A stretch of 64,000 nucleotides of DNA from positions 2,732,501-2,796,500 of the forward strand of contig JAGTPG010000002.1 in assembly GCA_018195615.1 (NCBI GenBank). The letters run 5' to 3'. The notes beneath the pieces are model-generated. The model ran no database searches. It worked only from the letters and a program-made list of their open reading frames with translations, and had not been told where the DNA came from. Source of the stretch: Streptomyces tuirus (GTDB lineage Bacteria > Actinomycetota > Actinomycetes > Streptomycetales > Streptomycetaceae). Made by a program: the position numbers and the translations under genes. This document shows, one piece after another, positions 48,601-58,565 of this stretch (position 1 is the first letter of the stretch; each line of letters opens with the position of its first letter).

Positions 48601-51231
48601 TCTCTGCCGCCTTGCGCCACCGGTCGTAGCGTTTCTGCCGTGCCTCGGGGGTCTCGTCGCCGCGCTCCTGGAACGGCTTCGGTCCCTTCGGCGCCTTCTG
48701 GATGCCCTTGCGCCACGTGCCGAGCGCCTTGGCCTCGTCCGCCGCGAGCTTCTTAGCCTCCGGTTCACCGGCGACCGCGCCCCAGCCGATCGCGGGCAGC
48801 AGGAACTGGTGCACCGACCCCTCGGGCAGCGGGCCCTCCCGGAACGGGAGGTCGGTCGGCGGGAGGGTGTTCTTCTTCGCCAGCCACTGGCCGCCCGTCA
48901 GGGCCTCGGCCTTGTAGACCTTGCGGCTCGCTCCGATGAGCGAGTTGCCGCGCCGCAGGTGCAGGCCGAACCAGGGGGCCCGCATGCCGGGGTGCATGGA
49001 GTTGAGCCAGAGGGAGACTTCCGCCAGCTCCACTGCCGTGGCGTTGAGGTCGACGCCGTACGCGTTGTGCAGGGCGATGTACGCCTTGGCCTTCTGCAGC
49101 TCGATCTGCCGCAGCTCGGGGTCCACCCGGCGGCCCAGCTCGTGCTCGCGCCGCCGCAGGTACTCGGCGGCGACCTGGTCGATGGCCTCGTTGAGGAACG
49201 CGCCGGAGCCGAGGGCCGGTTCGCAGATCTTCCACTCGAGGAGTTCCCTGGCCGGGGTGACGGTGCCGTCCTGGTCGAGCCGGTGCTTGAGGGCCAGTTC
49301 GACCGTGACCTCGGTGAGGGACTTCGGGGTGTAGTAGGAGGCGGAGGTCTGGCGGTCGCGGCCGGCGAGGCGGTACACGAAGGTGCCCCGGGGGTGGACC
49401 ACCCGCCCGCGGCGGCCGGTCTCCGGGTTGGTGCGGTGGACGAAGACGTCGTCCGCGTAGTCCTGGACGCGTGAGGCGGGGACCATCCAGCTGCCGCCCG
49501 AGGGGTCGCCGCCCTTGGCGACCTCGTACAGCTCCTCCTCGGCGATGAAGCCGGTGTAGGACATCAGGCCCTCGTACACTGCGCCGAGCTGGTTGATGCC
49601 GAGCTGGGCGTACGAGATGAACCCGCCGCGCTCCCTGCCTCGGCCCTGGGTGAGCATCAGGCGGCGCAGCACCTTGTGCAGGGTCTCGTTGCGCAGCCGG
49701 GTGTCCAGGAACGGGCGGCGCTTCTCGCCCTCGCCGCCCCGGTGGGCCGGGTTCTCGATCTGGTCGTCCGCGATGAGGCGGACCGCCTCCTTGGTGAACA
49801 GCTCGGAGCGCAGGGCCTCGAAGCGCAGGCCCGCGCTCGTGCTGCGGGCGGCGGCGCGGCGGACGCGGTCGGCCTCGCGGACGCGCTCGGTGTGCTCGGC
49901 CCGGGTGATCGCTCCGGCGGCGAGCAGCCGGTCCGCGTCCCGCTCCGCCTCGGCGGCCTCGCGGGCGGCGGCCTCGGCGGCCAGGTCCTCTGGCTCGGTG
50001 CCGTACCGGCGGTGGCCGTGCTCGACCTTGTCGAAGAGCAGCTCCAGCGACTCGTACAGGTGGAAGCCGCGCCGGGAGCGCTCGCCGACGAGGTCGCGCA
50101 GGACGAGGTCGCCGAGGCGCTGGAGACCGTAGCCCTGCTCGTACTCGGGGTAGTCGGAGGGCAGGATGCCGAGGGCGGGGCTGGCCTCCGCGTAGAGGAG
50201 GAACAGGATGCGGTACAGGTAGCGCAGCGACTCGCGGCTGAGTTCCTTGGCCAGTCGGGCCGGGTCGTCGAGGTCGGCGGGGGTGACGCCGTTCTCCGGG
50301 TCGCGCAGACGCTCCAGGACCGCGTTGGCGATCCACTCGACGCTCAGGCGCAGGCCTTCGCGCAGCTCGGTGGAGACGCCGACGGCGTGCTTGCCGGACT
50401 GGTCGAGGAAGCCGGCGAGCGGGGCCGTGCCGCCCTCGGCGGGGACGCGCAGCGAGTCGGCGCCGAACAGCGCGGCCAGCGTGTCGAGTTCGCCGCCGTG
50501 GCGGTCGTCGCGCCGGTTGAGGGCCGCGTCGAGGTCGGCGGCCAGGTAGCGGCCCTCGGGCCAGGCGAGGCGGTCGGCGAGGACGATGACGCCGCCGACG
50601 AGCAGGAGGACGTAGCGCGGGGCGTGTCGCAGGCGAAGAGGAAGTCGGTGAGGGCTTTCGCGTCTTCGAGAGGAGCCGCCGACGCCTCCAGGTCCACCGG
50701 GTGGAGCAGGCGGCCGGCGCCGTCCGGGTCGAGCGCGGCGTCCGGCTCGGTGGTCCAGCCGCAGGAGACGGCGTACAGGCCGGGTTCGGCGTGGGCGACC
50801 TGGAGGGTGTACGCGCGGTCGGCGCGGTGGACGGTGACGCTCTGCTCGTGGGCTTCGGTGTAGCCGAGGGCGTGCAGGGTGTCCAGGTGGCTTTCGGTGA
50901 ACCGCTTCCGCCAGCCCTCGGGTTCGGGCGCGTCGGGGTCGGCCAGTGTTTCCGCGTCCTGGGCGAGGGCGGCGCGGCCTGCGAAGTAGGGGCCGTGCAG
51001 GGCACGCAGTCCCTCGCGGGGTGTGCGGGCGCGCGGCGGCACGGAGTCGGGGCCGAGGCCCTGGCGCCTGGCCTCGGCGAGGGCGTCGGCGTGCCGGCGG
51101 CGTTCCTGCTCCTCGAAGGCGGCCCAGCGGGCGAGGAGGCCGTCCTTGGCCTTGAGGTCCTTGGGGAGGACTTCGGCGAGATAGTGGGCCGAGAGGTAGT
51201 CGCCGTGGTTGACCAGCGAGTCGTACGTCAC
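45664..51231 (-). CDS. drmMI: Eco57I-class adenine DNA methylase, DISARM DrmMI-like (three frameshifts)
   Basis: This is an N6-adenine methyltransferase of about 1,855 residues. GTG at 51231 follows GGAG, 1 base after the drmD stop. The SAM motif I region reads ICEPALGSGAFLNEAIDQVA, and catalytic motif IV is QVGNPPWVRPRWEEN, far downstream because of a large insertion, as in Eco57I-type enzymes. The C-terminal half would hold target recognition. Single missing bases near 50620, 47715 and 45792 split the gene; repairs give TPRRYVLLLVGGV, RGRGGGFDLQVGNPPW and HEPPEGYTAPFYKAD. Placement directly after the SNF2 helicase matches class 1 DISARM order. The methylase protects host DNA. The 3' third has lower G+C than the 5' part. 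Confidence 0.86.
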
Positions 51232-51232
51232 G

Positions 51233-54200
51233 TCAGTTCTCCGCCTGGGCGTCGGACGGGTGGGCGTCGGATCCGAAGGGCCCGCCCGAGGAGTCGGTGT
51301 CATCGTCCGCGCCGGGGGTGTCCGGGTCGCCGGGGCGGTCGAGGACGGCCAGGACGCGGAGCAACGGGCGGCCGGTGGTGTGCAGCTGGTCCAGCAGCCG
51401 GGCCAGTTCGTCGGCGGTCTCCTCGACGAGGCGTTCCCGTCGGCCCGTGATGCCGGGCAGCAAGGATTCGGTGCGCCACTGGGCCACGTGGTCGCGGTAG
51501 GCGGCGAGGGGCTCGCTGATCTGCTCCTCCCACTGGGCCCTTCCCGCCTCCAGGTGCGCGCGGGCGGCGGCGACGGCGGCCGGGACGAGGGCCTGGAGCC
51601 CCTGCAGGTCGCGCGGCCCGCCGGTGCGGGCGAGCCGCGGGCCGACCTTCGCGTCGCGCAGCGCGTCCGCCATGGGACGCACCTCGGGCACCCCCGCACC
51701 GTCGGCGCCGAGCCCGGTCACGGCCATCCAGCGCACCACCGTGGGGCGGCCGAGGGCGTTGGAGTGGATGCCCTGGACGAGGAACACCGGCCCGTCGACG
51801 TGGGGTGTGGTGATGACCGGGGCCTCCTGCGGACCGAACTCGACGAGGACCTTGTCCGTCAGCCACTCCACCACCGGGTGGATGTCGGTGAGGAAGGAGA
51901 CCTCCGGCCACATGGTGGTGCTGCTGTCCCTGGCCTCGGTGAGTTTGCGCTGCGCGAGGGTGCGGTCGAAGGTGACCAGCATCCGCTCGGCGACGCGCTG
52001 CTCCTTCAGGTAGGAGGGCGGCAGGGCCTTGAGGCGGTGGAGCAGGTCGGGGGCCTTGGCAGGGGAGAGCGAGAAGTACGCGCCGCCCTTGGTGTCGGTG
52101 CCGGACGACAGGCCGATCAGGTCCTCGGCGCGCTCCTCGTAGACCACGTCGAGGGCGGTGTCGACGAAGGCGGCCGTGTCGCCCTCGAAGAGCGAGATCA
52201 GCTCGGCGCGGGCGGGCAGCTCCTGCTCGGTGATCGTGTCCACCTGGCCGAACAGGTCGGCGAGGGCGGTGTCGTCGGCCGGGGCGGACTCCAGGAAGTC
52301 CTCGACCGTGCCGCCCCGGACCAGCTCCTTGATGAGCCGGCGCTCCTCCTCCTCGGCCCGGTAGAAACCGGACACGGCCTCGGCCGTGCCGTCCAGCTTG
52401 TGCGCCTCCTCCTCGCGGAGGAGCAGCTTCTCGGCGACCGTGCGGTCGTCCTTGGCGCCGGGAACGGCCGAGGTCAGGATTAGCGCCCGGAACTGCGGCT
52501 CGTGCTTCTGCCCGTACCGGTCGATGCGGCCGTTGCGCTGCTCGATGCGGATCAGCGACCACGGGATGTCGTAGTGGATCAGGTGGTGGCACTGGCGGTG
52601 CAGGTTGACGCCCTCGGATGCGACGTCCCCGGTGAACAGCAGCCGGACCGGGTTGTCGGCGAGGCCGAACGCCTCCAGGACCTTGGCCTGTTCGTCGTCG
52701 CTGAGGCCGCCGTGCATGACGGTGACGGCCTTCGCCGTGCCGTCGGCGCCGACCGGGAAGCCCAGACGGGCGGGGACGACCTCGGCCAGCCAGGTGAGCG
52801 TGCGGACGCGTTCGGAGAAGACCACGGCCCGGGTGGTGGACCGCGGGCCGACACCGATCTCCTTCAACTGCTCGACGAGGGCGTCGAGTTTCGCGGAGTC
52901 ACCGGGGCGGTGCCGTCGCCCATGCCGGCGACGATCTCCCGCAGCCGGGCCAGGGCCGCCTGCTCCGGGGCGATGGCAGGGTCGGGCCGCAGCCCCTTCT
53001 CCTCAGCCTTGCCGACCCGTTCACCGAGGGTGGCGAGGCGCTTGTCGACCGTCTCCCGAGTGCCACGTGGGAGGAGAGGAACGTCTTGAGCAGTTGGTAG
53101 GCGAAAAGCTGCTCGGTGGCGACCGACGTACGGTCATGGTCGGCCGTCCCGAACTCCGTACTCGTCGGCGCGGCGGGAAGCCAGTGCTCGGCCAGCTCGG
53201 CGAAGATCCGCTCCTCCGCCTCGGTGGCGGCGCAGTGCAGGGAGACGGTGGGGCCGCGGTCGGGCCACTCCGTTCCCATCTCGTCGCGCACCTCGGGGCT
53301 GATCTTGGTCCGCCGGATGTAGAGGTGGCCGAGGTCCCGCGCCGGGTCGTAGTGGTCGCGGTCGGCGATGGCGGCCGGGTCCAGCAGCGAGATCAGGTCG
53401 GCGAAGGACCGCTTGTCGCCGTTGTGGGGGGTCGCGCTGGCGAGCAGCAGGGCGTCCGTGCGCGGGGCGAGGATCTCGGCGAGGGCGCGGCGCTGGCTCC
53501 CGGGGTTGATGAGGTTGTGGGACTCGTCGATGACGACGGCGTCCCAGCGGATGCGCTCCAGGTGGTGCCGGTACTGGCCGATGTTCTTGAGCGTGTCCAC
53601 GGAGATGATCACGCGCTTGTAGTGCGTGAACGGGTTCCGGCCCGCTGGGATCTCCCGCTGGATGCGCTGGATGCCGAGGGAGTCGAGCCGCACGAGGGGG
53701 ATCGAGAAACGGGTCCACAGCTCGTGCTGGAACTGCTCCAGGATGCTCTGCGGGGTCACGACCAGGATGCGCTCGCCGCGGCCTCGGCGGATCAGCTCCG
53801 CGAGGGTCAGGCCGATCTCCAGCGTCTTGCCGAGACCGACGACGTCGGCGATCAGCACCCGCGGGCGGAGGTTGCGCATCGACAGGGCCAGCTCGGCGGG
53901 CGCTGTTGGTAGACGAGCGGGTCCAGCAGGAAGCGGTCGGCGAGGGCGAGGCCCCGCTCCGACTGCGGCAGCGGCGTCTTGCGCAGGACGGCTTCGAGGA
54001 ACAGGCGGCTGCGCCGGAAGTAGGAGGAGGTGTCGGGGACCAGGCGGGTCTTCTCCGGGTCGAGCAGCTCCACGCGGTCGATGCCGCTGAAGAAGACGGC
54101 CTCCTCGTCCCTGACGAACTCCGAGACGCCGACCGCTTCGATCCGCTCCCCGTCGTGGTCGGTCGTGGTGGTGTTGCGGACCAGCCACTCCTCGTCCCGT

Positions 54201-54261
54201 ACGAGGATCTGCGCCCCGGCGGGAACCGGGTCCCGTCCTGTGTCGCCCCCTGGTCGGTCAC
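51233..54261 (-). CDS. drmD: SNF2-like helicase, DISARM DrmD-like (four frameshifts)
   Basis: This is a superfamily 2 SNF2-type DNA translocase of about 1,010 residues. GTG at 54261 follows AAGGGG. Conserved DrmD-like sequence includes VRDEEWLVRNT, GVSEFVRDEEAVFFSGID, SRLFLEAVLRKTPLPQ, Walker A DVVGLGKTLEIGLTLAELI, Walker B VVIDESHNLINPGS, motif III LLASATPHNG, and in the second lobe LLFTGDVASEGVNLHRQCH and RIEQRNGRIDRYGQKHEP. Single missing bases near 54221, 53898, 53060 and 52903 divide it. In class 1 DISARM this protein acts with the adenine methylase DrmMI, and here the methylase follows immediately. Confidence 0.87.
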
Positions 54262-54367
54262 CTGCGGCCCCTTAAGTCTTCCCGTTCGTCGCGCGGTCCT
54301 GCGAAACGCAAGTCTGTCACGCGCTCCGAGCGGGCTGTGCGGGCTTCGGCGAGCGAACCCGAGCAGC

Positions 54368-55548
54368 TCAGAACCGCGCCTCGCGGGCATACGCGGCACG
54401 GATCCGCTCGGCGATCCGCAGGGGTGCGGAGGGGCGGACGCCGGTGGCCCTGCCGCTTCCGGGCGGGGTTCCGTCCCGTCCGGGGACGACGTCCCGGGGG
54501 CGGAGGGACCGGCGCTCCGGTGTTCCCCGCCGGATTCGTCGTCGAGGTCGTGCCGCTCGGCCCCGCTCGCCCGCTCATCGTCCTCCACCGCCGCCGGATC
54601 GGCGGCGGCCGGCGTGTAAGAGGGAACGCCGGCTGCGGGCACGGGCTCGCGAACCGGTGCGGGGAGTTGCGGCACGACGATCTCGGGCGTCAGGTCGGTG
54701 AGGCGGCGCTTGGCCTGGAGGGCGGTCAGACCCTGCTCGTGGATGACGCGCACCAGGCGCTCGATGACCTCGGGCAGAGCCGGCCGGGCTCCGGGGTCCA
54801 GTGCGAGCATGTCCGTGACCAGGGGGGCGAGCTCCGCCGGCAGGTCCGTCAGATCGGGAGGAGTCGCCGGGTCCTCGATCTTCAGAGCGATGGCCTGCCA
54901 GGTCGGTCCCTCGTAGGGGTAGTGCCCGGTCGCCGCGAACAGCAGCACCGCACCGAGCGCGTAGACGTCGGCCGGCCGGTCCAGCTGATGCTCGCCCCGG
55001 GCCTGCTCCGGCGGCATGCACAGCACGCTGCCGACGACGAAGCCGGTCGCCGTCAAGGTGGTGCGGCGCTCCGCGAGCACGGCGAGACCGAAGTCGATCA
55101 CCTTGGGGCCGTATGGGGACAGCAGGATGTTCTGGGGCTTCAGGTCACGGTGGAGCAGCCCCGCGTCGTGCACCGTGCCGAGGCCCTCCGCCAGCAGCGC
55201 CCGAGGCTGGCGGTCTCGGCGAGGGGAGCGGGCCGCGCTCGGCGACAAGGGTGCGCAGATCCGGTCCGGGACGTACTCCACCGCGAGCCATGGCTGATCG
55301 GCGTCAGCGTCGGCCCCCACGAAGGCCGCGACGAACGGACCGTACACCGTGCGCAGGCTCTCCACTTCGGACAAGAAGCGGGCGCGGGTGTCCTCGTCGA
55401 GCACGGAGGGCTTGATGACTTTCACGGCTGCCTGATGGCCGGCCGCGGACTCTCCGAGAAACACCTGCCCCATGCCGCCGGTCCCGATCCGGCAGACGAG
55501 GGCGAAGCCCCCGATCTCCTTCGGGTCCTCGTCCCTCAGTGGTTCCAC
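54368..55548 (-). CDS. Ser/Thr protein kinase upstream of drmD (frameshifted)
   Basis: This Hanks-type kinase of about 395 residues has the glycine loop GTGGMGQVFLGES, a lysine in AAVKVIKP, catalytic loop HRDLKPQNILL, DFG in KVIDFGLAV, and APE-equivalent MPPEQARG. Three missing bases around 55205-55270 cancel out and leave a scrambled stretch; repaired it reads VPGPDLRTLVAERGPLP and then GALLAEGLGTVHDAG. Another near 54425 leads to the plausible end LRIAERIRAAYAREARF at 54368. There is no membrane helix, so it is cytoplasmic, with a disordered acidic/Pro-rich tail. GTG at 55548 is the likely start. Co-orientation with drmD, 106 bases downstream, suggests a regulatory or defence link (inference). 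Confidence 0.82.
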
Positions 55549-55903
55549 GGTGCTACGCCCCCCTGTGGCCTGTGTGCGCCGCTCTGAACATGAGCCGCCC
55601 TGGACCGGAATCAGTCTATGCAAGGCCCGAGCTCGCCCTGCCGCCGCGTGTCGGACCGGCCTCATGACATAGGGGGTGCGGCAGGGCCGCGTTTCGGGCA
55701 GGGGCGCAGGAGCCCAGTCGCGGGACCGACTACTTCCTGCAACGCCTTGCGGAAGGATTCCGCCTCCGCCACATCAAGCAGCGCAAGTCCCGTCAGGCAT
55801 GGGAATATTCCGCATCCCGGCGCTCAACAGCTTATGCGGCTAGTAGCGTTGGCAGGACATGGATCTGGGTCGCGAGCGCGACCACTGCCCCAAAGGAGCC
55901 TTT
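55549..55903. other. Divergent intergenic region between kinase and DUF262-HNH genes
   Basis: These 355 bases contain no supported gene. The region must hold the promoters of the minus-strand kinase/drmD/methylase unit and of the plus-strand DUF262-HNH gene. A-T-rich patches such as GGGAATATTCC (a perfect palindrome near 55800-55810) and GCTAGTAGCGTTGG just before the plus-strand gene are candidate promoter or operator elements. None is certain. Confidence 0.4.
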
Positions 55904-57742
55904 GTGGCCGACGAGGCGTTCAGCATCGACAAACGCCCGCTGCGCGACGTGCTGAGGCAGGTTGAAGTAGGCAAGGCACAGCTTCCCGAGTTCCAGCGCG
56001 GCTGGGTCTGGCCATGGCCAAACATCGCCAGCCTTCTCGCATCCATCTCACTGAGTTATCCCGTCGGCACCGTGATGCTGCTCAGGGCTGGCGGTAACGT
56101 TCGATTCAAGTACCGCCCGATCGAGGGGGCCACACCAACCGGCGAACCGGAACCCGAGTCGCTGATCCTGGATGGGCAACAGCGCCTCACTTCCCTCTTC
56201 CAGGCTCTGAAGCTCCGCCGCCCGGTTGTGACCCAGGATATGCGTAAGCAACAGGTATCCGGCTGGTTCTACGTCGACATGCGCAGAGCGCTCGAAGAAA
56301 ACGATGACCGGGAAGAAGCGATCCGTTTCCTCCCGGCAGGACGTCAGGTGCTCAACTTCCGCCGGGAGGTCATCGAAGACTACTCGAAGCCTGAGTTGGA
56401 GTACGAGCACCACATGTTCCCCCTGAACGCAGTTTTCGACAACGGTGACTGGGGGGACGAATTCACCGACTACTGGGGAGACGACAAATCCAAGCGCAAC
56501 CTGTGGCGCACCTTCCGAAATGAATTCATCCGCCCCTTCGACTTGTACCATGTCCCTGTTATCGAATTGGGACAGGACACCCCTCGACAGGCCGTATGCC
56601 AGGTGTTCGAGAAAGTCAACACCGGCGGCGTAACCTTGACCGTTTTCGAACTCCTTACTGCAACCTACGCCGCCGATGAGTTCGAGCTGCGCAAGCATTG
56701 GCAGGAAGAATGTCGTGCAGCCTGGAAGGCACCCGAGTACCGCATCCTGCGTGAGGTGTCCAACACTGACTTTCTCCAGGCAGTCACCCTGCTCGCCACG
56801 GCAGCACGCCGCCAAGCCGAACAGCGACGAGGGACAGAGGAGGAGCGCCTCCCCCGCATCGGATGCAAGCGTAAGGACATGCTTGCCCTGTCTCTTGATG
56901 ACTACAAGCGCTTCTCCCCGTCCGTCATCGCCGGGTTCAAGACGGCTGCCAAGTTCCTGCATCAGCAATATCTCTTCGACACAAAGTTCTTGCCGTACGG
57001 CACCCAACTCATTCCGCTGGCCGCCATCCTGGCGCTGGCCGGCGATGCTGCACACACCGCGGGAGCCCAGCAAAAACTCGCCCGCTGGTATTGGTGCGGG
57101 GTATTCGGGGAGCTGTACGGAGGATCGACCGAAACCCGCTTCAGCCAGGATCTGCCCGATGTCGTCGACTGGATTCGCGGCACACCCACCGAGCCGCGTA
57201 CGGTGACTGCCGCTCAGTTCTCCCCGGGACGTCTACTGACGCTTCGAACCCGAAACAGCGCCGCCTACAAAGGCATCTACGCCCTGCTGCTGAAAGCCGG
57301 AGCGGTCGACTGGCGCACTGGGGAGAAGGCCGAGGTGACCGGATACTTCGACGAATCCATCGACATCCATCACATCTTCCCCAAAGCATGGTGCGAGAAG
57401 GCCAACCTGGACCCCGCTGTCTACAACTCGATCGTCAACAAGACGCCTTTGACCGCCCGCACCAACAGAATCATCGGAGGAACTTCCCCCTCCTCGTACC
57501 TCGATCGTCTTGAGAAGTCCGCCGAGACTGATTTCGAGGACATGGCCGGGCGCATCCGCACCCATCTGGCCGATGCGGACATGATGGCCGCCGACGACTT
57601 CGACGGATTCTTTGCCGCACGCAGAGCGGCGCTGCTCAGTCACATCTCGTCCGCCATGGGCAAAGTGATCAACGACGACGAGTGGGAAGGGGACGATGAG
57701 GGTCCGAGCCTGGACGCATTGGACGACACTGAGGACGCGTGA
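55904..57742 (+). CDS. GmrSD-type DUF262-HNH nuclease (type IV-like restriction)
   Basis: This is an intact 612-residue protein. N-terminal DUF262: KAQLPEFQRGWVW, then LILDGQQRLTSLFQAL (DGQQR motif) and FEKVNTGGVTLTVFELL. C-terminal HNH/DUF1524 nuclease: SIDIHHIFPKAW, then NSIVNKTPLTARTNR. GmrSD and SspE-like proteins of this layout use nucleotide binding in DUF262 to license cutting of modified DNA. GTG at 55904 is chosen since CAAAGGAG lies just upstream; a start at 55859 would lack one. Two sampled 60-base lines (56281, 56461) are 62% and 55% G+C, below the surrounding level, suggesting recent acquisition. Confidence 0.88.
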   Translation: MADEAFSIDKRPLRDVLRQVEVGKAQLPEFQRGWVWPWPNIASLLASISLSYPVGTVMLLRAGGNVRFKYRPIEGATPTGEPEPESLILDGQQRLTSLFQALKLRRPVVTQDMRKQQVSGWFYVDMRRALEENDDREEAIRFLPAGRQVLNFRREVIEDYSKPELEYEHHMFPLNAVFDNGDWGDEFTDYWGDDKSKRNLWRTFRNEFIRPFDLYHVPVIELGQDTPRQAVCQVFEKVNTGGVTLTVFELLTATYAADEFELRKHWQEECRAAWKAPEYRILREVSNTDFLQAVTLLATAARRQAEQRRGTEEERLPRIGCKRKDMLALSLDDYKRFSPSVIAGFKTAAKFLHQQYLFDTKFLPYGTQLIPLAAILALAGDAAHTAGAQQKLARWYWCGVFGELYGGSTETRFSQDLPDVVDWIRGTPTEPRTVTAAQFSPGRLLTLRTRNSAAYKGIYALLLKAGAVDWRTGEKAEVTGYFDESIDIHHIFPKAWCEKANLDPAVYNSIVNKTPLTARTNRIIGGTSPSSYLDRLEKSAETDFEDMAGRIRTHLADADMMAADDFDGFFAARRAALLSHISSAMGKVINDDEWEGDDEGPSLDALDDTEDA

Positions 57743-57889
57743 ACGCTCATGGCTGACGCGCTCGGCACACGGTGGTTCCGAGAGGGCTGAGACTGCCGAA
57801 GCTTGCGATGCCGGCCAGCTCGTTCTCACGTCCGCTCGACCGGCGGACGGGTGAGCGGAAGCCGCGATACGCCCCTTTGTTGATCATTC

Positions 57890-58474
57890 GCGGAACTGCT
57901 CCGGCTCACTCGACGGTCAGCGCTGCCTACCAGGTCCCACACGCCCTCGAAACCGCCTTCCGGCACCCGACCGGCGCCCCGCCCGCAGGATGGAGCACCG
58001 CCGAACCGGTCAATCTCCCCTGCTACACCCGCCAGTTGACCGACCTCGCCCCCAGCCGCGCTCCCCGACTCACCTGGCTCGTCGCCGTCGGACACCCCGA
58101 CCGGCCCGCCCTCGCCACCGTCCGTGTGCTCCGCACACCGGCGGGGGTGGAAGAAGACATCACCCTCGCGCTCGGCTACGGCGGTGACGAGGCACCGCCC
58201 CTGGACGCCATCGAGGAACTCGCGACGGCACTCGACGCCGAGCACGGTCTCGTCACCCTGCACCCGTTCCCACCTCGTTCACACTCGGCAGCGAGGAAAC
58301 TGAGACCCCGAAGGCAAACCCGCCCTCCATTACCCCCTGAGCGACGGAAGCGACCCCCAGGCCTGGATGGTGTTCCAGGACCTCATCCGGCACCTGAAGC
58401 GCGTTCGAGGCAGCCGGTCCCTCAGCTCGTTCTGCAATCTCCGGCCCGGGCTGACTGTTGTCGCCGAGGACTGA
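57890..58474 (+). pseudogene. DUF6177-like remnant
   Basis: The stretch AYQVPHALETAFRHPTGAP, then WSTAEPVNLPCYTRQLTDL and LTWLVAVGHPDRPALATV and DITLALGYGGDEAPPLDAIE, matches Streptomyces DUF6177 proteins (usually near type VII secretion-like genes). No N-terminus is present. After HGLVTLH the sequence jumps directly to late C-terminal sequence in another frame (LHYPLSDGSDPQAWMVFQDL up to the TGA at 58472), so a middle section is missing. Unlike the single-base breaks elsewhere, this is a genuine internal deletion. It is a decayed, non-functional gene at the edge of the island. Confidence 0.7.
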
Positions 58475-58565
58475 TGACCAGTACGTTCCTCCCAGGCCCG
58501 GCAACGTTCCGCCGCACCCACGGCGTGGTATGGAAAACAAGTGACGTGTGACGCGGGGATTTGGG

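Noticed and set aside
31237..57742. BREX or Dnd/Ssp phosphorothioate system
   Set aside because: No PglZ, BrxC, BrxL, DndB-E or SspB-type genes were seen; the methylase and SNF2 helicase fit DrmMI/DrmD better.
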